Below are positions 1 to 6,935 of a DNA stretch of 20,594 nucleotides, piece by piece. Numbering within the stretch: position 1 is the stretch's first letter; each line of letters begins with the position of its first letter. The stretch comes from an uncultured Selenomonadales bacterium (GTDB taxonomy: Bacteria > Bacillota > Negativicutes > Selenomonadales > Selenomonadaceae), in contig CALFJC010000120.1 in the NCBI GenBank assembly GCA_937877655.1, forward strand, positions 1 through 20,594, given 5' to 3'. Made by a program: the position numbers and the translations under genes. Under the pieces are notes generated by a model. That model was given only the letters and a program-made list of their open reading frames with translations. It had not been told where the DNA came from and ran no database searches.

Positions 1-363
1 CTTCAAACTATTGCGGCGAAAAAATTTTTATTTGCTGAAGGCGCGGCGAGTGATTAAAAAAATTTAGTAAGCTAGCAATGCGCAGCGTTGCGTACAACCG
101 CGGCTAATTACTCCGAAAAATTTTTTCATTGGAGCGCGACTGCTGTTTGTCAACTTTTTAAAAGTTGCGCCATGAAATTTTTCCTTCAAACTATTGCGGC
201 GAAAAAATTTTTATTTGCTGAAGGCGCGGCGAGTGATTGAAAAAATTTATCGGCGAAGCTGGCAATGCGTAGCGTTGCGTACAATCGCGGTCGTTACTTC
301 GAAATTTTTTTACGCAGGAGCGCGACATCAGGATGCAACGTCACGTTGCCGCGACTGCTATTC
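1..363. repeat. Two diverged copies of a ~183-bp direct repeat, gene-free left edge
   Basis: Copy 1 begins at base 1 and copy 2 at base 184. The first 55 bases of the two copies (1-55 and 184-238) are identical. The rest is about 80% alike, sharing a block around GCGTTGCGTACAA and ending at GGAGCGCGAC (near 131-140 and 317-326). The unit holds small palindromes: GCAATGC/GCGTTGC near the middle of each copy, an 8-bp stem at 151-167, and GCAACGT/ACGTTGC at 335-349. Copy 1 touches the window edge, so the array may continue leftward. No convincing gene lies in 1-399: the one 69-codon ORF there crosses the repeat, has no ribosome site and matches no family I know. Confidence 0.8.
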
Positions 364-364
364 T

Positions 365-385
365 CCCGCTTTTAAAGCGGGCTTT
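365..385 (+). terminator. Hairpin with short T tract at the end of the left repeat region
   Basis: CCCGCTTT and AAAGCGGG form an 8-bp stem around a single T (365-381), followed by CTTTTC on the plus strand. The T tract is short and the tight loop would open a few pairs. On the minus strand, downstream of coaE, no T run follows, so this is not clearly the coaE terminator. It may belong to a transcript coming from the left. Confidence 0.35.
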
Positions 386-399
386 TCAAAAGTTGCCTG

Positions 400-996
400 C
401 TAAAAAATTCTGCCCTTAATTGCGGCGCGAATTTGTTCGGAAACTTCGATACGTCCCTTTACATTTCGGATTATCACATTTGCGCGGGAACACATTTCTT
501 CTCGCGTCATTTGAGAATTGATTCTTGCCAATGCCTCTTCCTTTGTCAAGCAGTCGCGATACATCAGCCGTTTGATTTGCAGTTGTCTTTTCGTGTAAAC
601 CAGCCAAATTTCGTCAAATAAATGTTCCCAACCCGCCTCGAATAACAGCGGCACTTCCAACACAACCATTCCCGCGCCGTTTTCTTGACATTCGACCAAA
701 AATTGTCGCGCATAATTCAAAAGAATCGGATGCGCCACAGAATTAATCCATTTGCGCTCGGCGGGATTGTTGAAAATTATTTCGCCGATTAATTTTTTAT
801 TCAAAACGCCCGTGTCCGTGATTATATTTTTGCCGAAGTGTCGAACATAAATTTCAAAAAGTTCGCCGCCCGGCTCGCTGAGCCAATGAGTTACTTCGTC
901 AATGTCAAAAGTTATCGCGCTGTAATTGCGTCTGAGAGATTCCGCAACTGCCGATTTCCCGCAGGCTATTCCGCCCGTCAAACCGATTATGTACAA
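400..996 (-). CDS. coaE: Dephospho-CoA kinase
   Basis: This is the last step of coenzyme A synthesis: ATP-dependent phosphorylation of the 3'-hydroxyl of dephospho-CoA, in the cytoplasm. The 198-residue protein has the family's usual length. The P-loop GLTGGIACGKS is at residues 5-15, DIDEVTH at 31-37 stands where the family has its conserved acidic nucleotide-site segment, an HP pair is at 89-90, and VPLLFE is at 115-120. The start is TTG (994-996), preceded by a loose GGGCGGGTG ribosome site; no in-frame ATG fits the conserved N-terminus. A perfect TATAAT -10 box lies just upstream and a terminator follows ybeY, so coaE appears to be transcribed on its own, although it reads in the same direction as the operon above it. 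Confidence 0.95.
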   Translation of the reverse strand: MYIIGLTGGIACGKSAVAESLRRNYSAITFDIDEVTHWLSEPGGELFEIYVRHFGKNIITDTGVLNKKLIGEIIFNNPAERKWINSVAHPILLNYARQFLVECQENGAGMVVLEVPLLFEAGWEHLFDEIWLVYTKRQLQIKRLMYRDCLTKEEALARINSQMTREEMCSRANVIIRNVKGRIEVSEQIRAAIKGRIF

Positions 997-1029
997 AATT
1001 TTTTCACCCGCCCGAAAAATTTTCTTGCC

Positions 1030-1035
1030 ATTATA
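1030..1035 (-). promoter_or_regulatory. -10 box upstream of coaE
   Basis: On the minus strand 1030-1035 reads TATAAT, about 34 bases before the coaE start codon. No good -35 hexamer is seen 16-18 bases upstream, so this is a plausible but incomplete promoter. Confidence 0.4.
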
Positions 1036-1071
1036 AACGAAACCCGCCTATTAATCCACTTTAAAATTTCC

Positions 1072-1107
1072 GAAAAAAAAAACCCGACCTTTCGGTTGGA
1101 GTCTTTT
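1072..1107 (-). terminator. Terminator after ybeY, possibly bidirectional
   Basis: A 6-bp GC-rich stem with a four-base loop (1084-1099) follows the ybeY stop directly. Its minus-strand loop is GAAA, the stem has one imperfect pair, and a run of about ten T follows on the minus strand. A TTTTTT run on the other side gives it terminator form on the plus strand too. It would end the csaB-to-ybeY transcription region. Confidence 0.5.
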
Positions 1108-1566
1108 TTATCTTCCGATTCCCAATTTCCCCATGATAAATTTTTGTTCCGCTTCCATCTCAAGCCGTTCGTCCTCGGCAATGTGGTCGTAGCCGAGCAA
1201 ATGTAAAAGCCCGTGCACTTCCAAAAAAATTATTTCCCGCAAAAACGAATGCCCGAATTCTTCTGCCTGAACTTTTGCCCGCTCCAACGAAATTATCACG
1301 TCGCCCAAAATTTCAAACTCCGTGCCGATAACTTCGGGCTCGTCACTTTCGCGAAAGGCAAACGATAAAACGTCCGTCGCTCTGTCAATGCCGCGAAATT
1401 TTTTGTTCAGCGCATGAATATTTTCATCATCGGTCAAAGTTATGCTCAGCTCGCAATTTTCAACGCCGTAAATTTCTCCGACAACGTCCGCCGCCCGCAT
1501 AATTTCTTCAAGCAAATTTTCTTCAACCGTCAAAGTTTCGGGCTCAAAACTTATCGCAGTATTCAT
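1108..1566 (-). CDS. ybeY: Endoribonuclease YbeY (rRNA maturation factor)
   Basis: YbeY is a zinc-dependent single-strand endoribonuclease involved in 16S rRNA 3'-end maturation and ribosome quality control. The family's HGxLHLxGYDH zinc motif appears as HGLLHLLGYDH, with H118, H122 and H128 as the metal ligands, and the hallmark ATDVLSF is at residues 63-69. At 152 residues the protein is full length. The ATG start overlaps the phoH stop by four bases (ATGA), so the two are probably translationally coupled. PhoH and YbeY are neighbours in many bacteria. A hairpin with a long T run follows at once. Confidence 0.96.
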   Translation of the reverse strand: MNTAISFEPETLTVEENLLEEIMRAADVVGEIYGVENCELSITLTDDENIHALNKKFRGIDRATDVLSFAFRESDEPEVIGTEFEILGDVIISLERAKVQAEEFGHSFLREIIFLEVHGLLHLLGYDHIAEDERLEMEAEQKFIMGKLGIGR

Positions 1567-2264
1567 TTTGTCTCCTCGTATTTTTTATAGGCGTCAACTA
1601 TTCGCGAAACTACTTCGTGCCGCACGACGTCCGAAGAATTCAGCTCCGATATTCCGACGCCTTTAACATTTTTTAAAATCTCCACCGCTTCGGCAAGCCC
1701 CGAAGTCATTCCTCGCGGCAAATCGATTTGGCTTAAGTCGCCCGTCACGACCATTCGCGAACCGAATCCCAAGCGCGTTAAAAACATTTTCATTTGATTT
1801 GATGTCGTGTTCTGCGCCTCGTCCAAAATTATGAAGGCGTCGTTCAAAGTTCGCCCGCGCATGTAAGCCAGCGGCGCAATTTCTATCACGCCCCGACTTG
1901 AAAATTTCTGATACATGTCGACGCCCAAAATTTCTTTCAACGCGTCATAAAGCGGGCGCAAATACGGATCCAATTTCTCTGTCATGTCGCCCGGCAAAAA
2001 TCCCAATCGCTCGCCCGCCTCGACTGCAGGGCGCGTTAAAATTATTCTCCGAACTTCCTTGACGCGCAGATAATACGTCGCCAATGCCACAGCCAAAAAT
2101 GTTTTTCCCGTGCCCGCGACTCCCACGCCGAAAGTTACGACATGCCGCCGCATTGTCTCGACATAATTTTGTTGTCCCGCGCTCTTCGCCTGAATGTGGA
2201 CGCCGTTCGCCGTGACAATTATTGTTTCCCCAAAACTTTTTTGTTCGTCAATTTTACTTCCCAA
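1563..2264 (-). CDS. phoH: PhoH-family ATPase lacking the usual N-terminal domain
   Basis: PhoH/YbeZ-type P-loop ATPase, thought to act with YbeY in RNA metabolism. Walker A GVAGTGKT is at residues 48-55, RPAVEAGERLGFLPGD at 78-93, Walker B IILDEAQN at 145-152, and VTGDLSQIDLP at 173-183. I chose the TTG at 2262-2264 because GGGAGG sits seven bases before it; a TTG at 2279 would lie on top of that ribosome site. This gives 233 residues, against about 310-350 in family members I know. The ~90-100 residue N-terminal region is absent. Upstream in this frame a stop occurs at 2289-2291, and the radical SAM gene ends only 38 bases before the chosen start, so the missing part is not hidden nearby. 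The ATPase core looks intact. Confidence 0.92.
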   Translation of the reverse strand: MGSKIDEQKSFGETIIVTANGVHIQAKSAGQQNYVETMRRHVVTFGVGVAGTGKTFLAVALATYYLRVKEVRRIILTRPAVEAGERLGFLPGDMTEKLDPYLRPLYDALKEILGVDMYQKFSSRGVIEIAPLAYMRGRTLNDAFIILDEAQNTTSNQMKMFLTRLGFGSRMVVTGDLSQIDLPRGMTSGLAEAVEILKNVKGVGISELNSSDVVRHEVVSRIVDAYKKYEETK

Positions 2265-2302
2265 GAATCCGCCTCCCAAAAAAAAATTTTAAAAAGTAAC
2301 AT

Positions 2303-4153
2303 TCATTTCCTTATCTGATAAAATTTCAAAAGCTCGCGAACTTTTTCGTTCTCGACGCCGGCAACTTCTGCTTTGGAAAATCTGTTGGGCAAAATATATT
2401 TTTCCGCTTCGGCTCGCTCGCTGTCGCTGAGTGCCAGAAATTTTTCGCGCCAAGCCGCCGTCAAATTGTCTTCGTACTTGAATCTGTAAATTATAAAAGT
2501 TTCGGGCATGTAAAGCAAATCATAAAACTCATCAAGATTTCTCCCGAACGCCTTTTCAAAAAAATCTTTTCCGCGCCCGATTTTGCCTTTCGTCACGTTG
2601 ATTATCGCTTGAACCGCACGAATAAATTTTTTGTTCCAATGCCGCCCGATATAATCGCGGTTGCGAAAATATTTCGGATCGTCAATCGGACAATATTTCA
2701 TCGGGAAAGAATAAATCGCAACGTCCAATTCCTCGCAAAGCTCAATGTTAATTCGCAGGCGATTGTAAAAATCAACGGGCTTATCCAAATAATTGTACAG
2801 CAGATAATTCGACAAATCCTTAATGCCGTGTTGCACCGCAAGCCGAATTGCCCGCTCGTAAATTTCTCTTTGCTCAATGTGATCAAACGCAATTCGCATC
2901 GGACGAATATTCAGCTCGGCAAGCCGCGACATCTTTTCTTCGTCAAGCAACCGCGCATCAAGTCCTTGATTGAAATCGACGTAATGAGTAACGCGTTTGC
3001 GTTTAAAGTGCCTTTTGTACAGCGGGCGAACGAACTCGTCCATTTCAAAAATTTTTTCCTTCGTTGCGCTTGAAACGGTCAACAGAAGATTTTTTTCCCG
3101 CCTTGAATAAAATTCTCCCGCCGAATCTTTAGGAAGTCTTTGCTCCAACACGTCATAAATCTCAATCATTTTTTTGATATAAGCGCGGTCGTTGAAACCT
3201 GCGCGGAGATTTTTAAAAGCAACATCGTATTCATCGGGCGGCAGATAAGTTGCGCCCTTCGCGAAGCCGCAAGTTTTTATCTCGTCAATAATTTCATCAA
3301 ACTTTTTCGACGCAAGGACGTTGTTATCCATCAGCAAAAGATTTTTTCTCGCGCCGAAATTTTCTTGGATATATTTAATCTGCTTAAAAATCTCGACGTG
3401 ATCTTTAAATTCGGGCTCAAGCCGCGTGACCGCGCAGAACGAACAATTTCTGATACAACCCCGCGTCGTGTAAGTTATGTAGTCATCGGCGGCTGGATAT
3501 TTGTAATCCACTTCGTCAAGAATCGAATAATCGGGCGGCAAAGTGTCAATGATAACGTCGTCGCTTTTGCCGAGATCCGTCGGCTTATCCAAAAGTCCGA
3601 CATGCGGTTTAATGCCCGTCTCTTCTTCAAAATATTTCGGGAGGAGAGTCGCCGCCACTCCGCCCACAAAAATTTTCCCGTCGGCGGCAAGAAAATTTTT
3701 CGCGAAATTTATCGTGTTGATTGTCTCGTTGAAAAAGAACGTGAACAGCGAGTTGACGCAGATAATATCGAACTTCGGGAAGTCTTCGGCTTTTAAGCGG
3801 AGATGAAGATTTTTCAGAGAAAAATCGTAGAAAAAATCATCTTCGCGTATATTTGGCACGGCGTCCAGAAAAGAAATTTTCCCGTGCCTTATGAACTCAA
3901 GCAAATCTTTTTCATACCTGCCGAATTTTTCAAGGGCGTCATTTTTATCGGGCGCGAAAAGATTTTGTTTGTCGACTTCGCCTTTAAAAAATTCTTCAAG
4001 CAAAAGTTGCGCGCCAAAAGTTTTCAAATCGCCCTTGTAAAATCTCACGTCGTCTTTGCAAACCTGCCGAAAATAAGTTGCAAGTTTCATGAGATTTTGC
4101 GGCGGATATTTGTTTTTGTAATTCGGCTCCAAGAGTAAAACGCGACGGCTCAT
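2303..4153 (-). CDS. Radical SAM protein with B12-binding-like N-terminal region, function unknown
   Basis: The 616-residue protein carries the radical SAM cluster motif CIRNCSFC (C233, C237, C240), which binds a 4Fe-4S cluster and S-adenosylmethionine. The segments LLLMDNNVLAS (272-282) and DFNQGLDARLL fit the radical SAM barrel strands. The first ~200 residues resemble the Rossmann-type cobalamin-binding domain of B12-radical SAM enzymes (opening VLLLEPNYKNKYPPQNLMKL, later IFVGGVAATLLPKYF), but the DxHxxG motif that ligates cobalt is not visible, so B12 binding is doubtful. The C-terminal ~100 residues are charged and helical, with no domain I recognise. Its ATG overlaps the stop of the upstream GHKL ATPase gene by four bases, so the two are almost surely co-translated. 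Substrate unknown: it could modify a protein, nucleic acid or small molecule. Confidence 0.85.
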   Translation of the reverse strand: MSRRVLLLEPNYKNKYPPQNLMKLATYFRQVCKDDVRFYKGDLKTFGAQLLLEEFFKGEVDKQNLFAPDKNDALEKFGRYEKDLLEFIRHGKISFLDAVPNIREDDFFYDFSLKNLHLRLKAEDFPKFDIICVNSLFTFFFNETINTINFAKNFLAADGKIFVGGVAATLLPKYFEEETGIKPHVGLLDKPTDLGKSDDVIIDTLPPDYSILDEVDYKYPAADDYITYTTRGCIRNCSFCAVTRLEPEFKDHVEIFKQIKYIQENFGARKNLLLMDNNVLASKKFDEIIDEIKTCGFAKGATYLPPDEYDVAFKNLRAGFNDRAYIKKMIEIYDVLEQRLPKDSAGEFYSRREKNLLLTVSSATKEKIFEMDEFVRPLYKRHFKRKRVTHYVDFNQGLDARLLDEEKMSRLAELNIRPMRIAFDHIEQREIYERAIRLAVQHGIKDLSNYLLYNYLDKPVDFYNRLRINIELCEELDVAIYSFPMKYCPIDDPKYFRNRDYIGRHWNKKFIRAVQAIINVTKGKIGRGKDFFEKAFGRNLDEFYDLLYMPETFIIYRFKYEDNLTAAWREKFLALSDSERAEAEKYILPNRFSKAEVAGVENEKVRELLKFYQIRK

Positions 4154-5454
4154 TTGATAACCTCTTCAAATTTCCTGATTAGTTCTTCTCCCGACAATTT
4201 GGGATTGGCACGAATAATTTTGCAAATTTTGTTGTAAAGCTTTTTACATTCCTTCGACCAATTCGGCTTGGGTAAACGATTGATTTTGATAATGCCGATT
4301 CCTTTATTCGATTGTGTTTTCCGGGATTTTTCTCTTTCTTTTGAAGCATTATTACAACGTGCGTGCAATTCCTCAAAATATTTTTCAAGCGTAGTCTCCA
4401 ATGCGTTGCAGGCGTCATTTTCTTCAAAATAATCTCGGCGGGAATTCGGAATTAAATTTGTGTCGACGGCGTAAACTTCGCCGATAAAATATTTTGTGTA
4501 GCGATTTTCTCTGAACAAATTTTTAAAAACTCCTCCGTCGCCGATTTGAATATTGCCTGCGCGGAGCCGAATGCCGCGCATTTTATAATCGGGCGTGTCT
4601 CTCTTCTCGCTGAGAACACCTTTAAACGTCGACAGCCCAACCCAACTCCACGCAATTAATTTTTCTCCGTCGTAAAACTCTCGAAAATCCAAATTGAAAA
4701 TTTTATCCGTGTCGTTTCTGAATGTGTTGAACTTGGTTTTGTAATTTTTAAAGCAGGGCTCGCCGTTCACGAAAATTTTGTACTCCGTGATTTTAAAATC
4801 AATCGAGGCGGCGTGTTTATAAATTTCATTTTGAAAATTAAAATCCGGGCTGAAGGCAACGGGCGCGGCGAACGACAAATAATCACGGACTTTTTCCACG
4901 TTAAGCAAATCTTCGTTCGTTTCGACAATATCAATCAGCTCGACGCGGAAAAAATGTTCGTCGGCTTTCGCGATACCTTCTTTGAAAGTTATGACATCTT
5001 GAAGAATCGATTCGGCGGAACGATTTTTGTTTCTGAAAAATTCTCTGCGAAGTTTTTCCGCGTCAATTTCCATAACGGAAAATTTTGTCTCGCCTTTAGC
5101 CGTCGAAGTCAAGTGCAATTTTTTGCAATAAGCCAAGCCGCAAAGTCGCCCGATGCCCCGAAAACCTCTGTCCGTCTCCAAACTTTTGTCCGAATTGCCA
5201 ATTTTGTTCATTGTGCGTTTAAAGTAACGAACAGAAATTCCCATGCCGTTATCCTCAATCGTTATTCGGCTGCTGTCTTTGTTTTTATAGAGTAAAATTT
5301 TAATTCGCCCGTCGCCTTCTTGCAAAATGCCCGCTTCAATCGCGTCATCTATGGCGTCACAAGAATTTTGAAAGTATTCGCGGAAAATATCAAGCGAATT
5401 TATGAAAAGCCTGTTCGTGACGATTTCAACGATATTTACATCAATTTCAATCAT
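4150..5454 (-). CDS. GHKL (Hsp90-like) ATPase, function unknown
   Basis: The N-terminal Bergerat-fold ATPase is clear: the N box EYFQNSCDA (residues 26-34, with Mg-binding N30 and D33), the G1 box DNGMG (68-72), and the glycine-rich lid GFRGIG (97-102). A probable transducer-like middle region follows, ending near NLIPNSRRDYFEEND. After it come a basic linker and a ~60-residue helical tail. I prefer the ATG at 5452-5454 because GGGAGG lies seven bases before it and the protein (434 residues) then starts at the usual place just before the ATPase fold. An upstream in-frame ATG at 5589 overlapping the csaB stop would add 45 residues that resemble spacer and contain a terminator-like hairpin. The family includes Hsp90, MutL, gyrase B, MORC and several defence ATPases; which branch this belongs to I cannot tell. 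Confidence 0.83.
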   Translation of the reverse strand: MIEIDVNIVEIVTNRLFINSLDIFREYFQNSCDAIDDAIEAGILQEGDGRIKILLYKNKDSSRITIEDNGMGISVRYFKRTMNKIGNSDKSLETDRGFRGIGRLCGLAYCKKLHLTSTAKGETKFSVMEIDAEKLRREFFRNKNRSAESILQDVITFKEGIAKADEHFFRVELIDIVETNEDLLNVEKVRDYLSFAAPVAFSPDFNFQNEIYKHAASIDFKITEYKIFVNGEPCFKNYKTKFNTFRNDTDKIFNLDFREFYDGEKLIAWSWVGLSTFKGVLSEKRDTPDYKMRGIRLRAGNIQIGDGGVFKNLFRENRYTKYFIGEVYAVDTNLIPNSRRDYFEENDACNALETTLEKYFEELHARCNNASKEREKSRKTQSNKGIGIIKINRLPKPNWSKECKKLYNKICKIIRANPKLSGEELIRKFEEVIK

Positions 5455-5497
5455 AAATTTTCCTCCCATATTTTTAAAATCGCCGCGCAGATAAAAA

Positions 5498-5526
5498 GAA
5501 AAAATTCCCTGCAAATCGGCGGGAAT
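5498..5526 (-). terminator. Terminator-like hairpin between csaB and the GHKL ATPase gene
   Basis: On the minus strand ATTCCC (5521-5526) pairs with GGGAAT (5504-5509), with two further GC pairs possible inside, and TTTTTTC TTTTT follows directly. It lies 60 bases after the csaB stop and 44 bases before the preferred ATPase start. It would end or attenuate csaB transcription ahead of the ATPase/radical SAM pair. If the longer ATPase ORF were real, the hairpin would fall inside coding sequence. Confidence 0.55.
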
Positions 5527-5585
5527 GAAAAAGTCGCGTCCGAGCAGAGATTTATCAACTTTTTTTTCCGGCAAAAAATTTTCGT

Positions 5586-6680
5586 TCATGAAAGTTTGTT
5601 CTCGACGAGCTCGACGGCAAGTTTTGCATTCAGGCGGGCGAGTTCGCCGAGTTCTTTTAAAAGTTTGTCGTCGCGAAACTCTTTGTCCTCCGATAATTTT
5701 TTCAACGTCGCGTCAAAAATTTCTTGCGCCGTCACGTCTGCCATATTGCCCAAAGGTTTTTCGCCGATTGAATCAAGGAAACGTTCAATCTTCGGGTCGT
5801 AGGAAATTCCGAGCAACGGAACATTCATAACGCCCGCGAAAATCAGCGCGTGCAGTCTGACGCCGATTAACAAATCCATGCAACCGACGAGACTTAAAAT
5901 TTCCCGCGTCGAAAATTCTTCTTCAAACACAACGCAATTTTTTTTCATAAGTTCGGCGGTCGACACGGCGGAGCGAATATCTTCGGGAAATTTCATCGGG
6001 ATAAAAACAATTTTCGCGCCCGTCGCCTCAACAATTTTATCCAGAGCTTCGGCGAGCTCCGATTGAAAACGTCCCCAGCCGAGCCAATGGCGAACAGCCA
6101 CGCCGATAAATTTTCCGTCCGATTTTTTTATTGAATGATGCGCCAAAATTCTTTCGCCGATTTCAAGCGGAACAGATTTTATCGCGAGGACAGGATCTGC
6201 CGTACAAAAAATTTTCGGACGCGTGATTTTCAAGCGCGACAATTCCTCAAGCGAGCCGCGATCTCTTACCGTGATTAAATCAACGCGATTAACGATTAAG
6301 TTCATGAGTTTGTGCGCCAATGTGCCGCGAATAGGTCCGATACCCTGCGCGTAAAGCATAACTTTTCGTCCCAAGACAAGCGCAAAAAAAATTATCGCAA
6401 GGTAATAATAAAGACTGCGCCCGCTCGTTACGTTTTGGAGGAGCGAGCCGCCGCCGCTTATCAATAAATCTGCCGCACGAATTTTTTTTATGATGGAAAA
6501 AATATCCGGCATGGGCACCGCGTCGACTTTGTGACGCAGGCGAGTATATTCTGGGTTGAGTGAAATAACCGTAACTTGCAAATCGGAAATTTCTTCGCGA
6601 AGAACTTCGAGCATCGCCGCGAGCATCGCTTCATCGCCGCCGTTTTTCGAGCCGTAATAGCCGGAAACCACAATTCTCAT
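5586..6680 (-). CDS. csaB: Polysaccharide pyruvyl transferase CsaB
   Basis: CsaB adds pyruvate from phosphoenolpyruvate to a cell-wall polysaccharide; the ketal is the ligand for SLH-domain surface proteins in several Bacillota. The 364-residue protein opens with GYYGSKNGGDEAML, and carries SGGGSLLQN (75-83), YAQGIGPI (110-117), TVRDRGS and GVRLHALIFAG (273-283), the order and length expected of CsaB. The ATG at 6678-6680 is the natural start, though only a weak GGGA-type ribosome site precedes it. The upstream region holds AATTAGG-like phrase repeats. It heads the minus-strand gene string running to ybeY, though a hairpin with a T run follows it. Whether the substrate is a secondary wall polymer or another glycan in this host is unknown. 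Confidence 0.9.
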   Translation of the reverse strand: MRIVVSGYYGSKNGGDEAMLAAMLEVLREEISDLQVTVISLNPEYTRLRHKVDAVPMPDIFSIIKKIRAADLLISGGGSLLQNVTSGRSLYYYLAIIFFALVLGRKVMLYAQGIGPIRGTLAHKLMNLIVNRVDLITVRDRGSLEELSRLKITRPKIFCTADPVLAIKSVPLEIGERILAHHSIKKSDGKFIGVAVRHWLGWGRFQSELAEALDKIVEATGAKIVFIPMKFPEDIRSAVSTAELMKKNCVVFEEEFSTREILSLVGCMDLLIGVRLHALIFAGVMNVPLLGISYDPKIERFLDSIGEKPLGNMADVTAQEIFDATLKKLSEDKEFRDDKLLKELGELARLNAKLAVELVENKLS

Positions 6681-6691
6681 ATCAAGTAATC

Positions 6692-6741
6692 ATTCCCAAT
6701 TTCTAATCCCTAGTTCCAAGTTCCTGGTTCCTAGTTCCTAA
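6692..6741. repeat. Degenerate AATTAGG/CCTAATT-type phrase repeat upstream of csaB
   Basis: Six to seven degenerate copies of a heptamer-like phrase (TTCCTAGTTCC, TTCCAAGTTCC and variants) lie 10-60 bases upstream of the csaB start. Similar but cleaner tracts occur at 9005-9041, 10792-10868 and 18949-19031. Confidence 0.6.
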
Positions 6742-6795
6742 CTGCATTTATTCTGCCCGCGCCGCAATTCCCCTGCCGAAAGTGCAATGTGTTTA

Positions 6796-6876
6796 AAGAT
6801 GGAAAGGTCATAAGATGGAAAGATTGAGAGTAAAAAACTTTCCATCTTTCCATCTGACAATCTTTCCATCTTTTTT
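6796..6876. repeat. AGATGGAAAG phrase repeat forming inverted repeats
   Basis: The decamer AGATGGAAAG occurs twice forward (6798-6806 region and 6813-6822), and its complement CTTTCCATCT three times (near 6838-6847, 6846-6855 and 6861-6871). The segment 6812-6826 is perfectly inverted at 6858-6872 (15 bp), followed by TTTTTT. It resembles a terminator in shape but lies between divergent genes, so there is no obvious transcript for it to end. Confidence 0.75.
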
Positions 6877-6877
6877 A

Positions 6878-6906
6878 TTGCGCCAAAAAATTTTGCGTGA
6901 TAAAAT
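6878..6906 (+). promoter_or_regulatory. Probable promoter of the tlpA-like operon
   Basis: TTGCGC (6878-6883), a 17-base spacer and TAAAAT (6901-6906) make a plausible sigma-A promoter, with a leader of roughly 20-25 bases to the ATG at 6936. The -35 matches consensus only in its first three bases. Confidence 0.45.
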
Positions 6907-6935
6907 TTCAAAAATGATCGCGGGAGATGATTTAC

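Noticed and set aside
194..403. A 69-codon plus-strand ORF in the left repeat region
   Set aside because: It crosses the repeat, has no ribosome site, and its translation resembles no family; the region looks non-coding.
3140..3796. A 218-codon ORF antisense to the radical SAM gene
   Set aside because: The opposite strand encodes a protein with clear radical SAM motifs; this ORF is a codon-bias shadow with no domain.
5455..5589. A 45-residue N-terminal extension of the GHKL ATPase starting at the csaB overlap
   Set aside because: The better ribosome site and the usual family N-terminus are at 5454, and the extension contains a terminator-like hairpin; kept only as an alternative.
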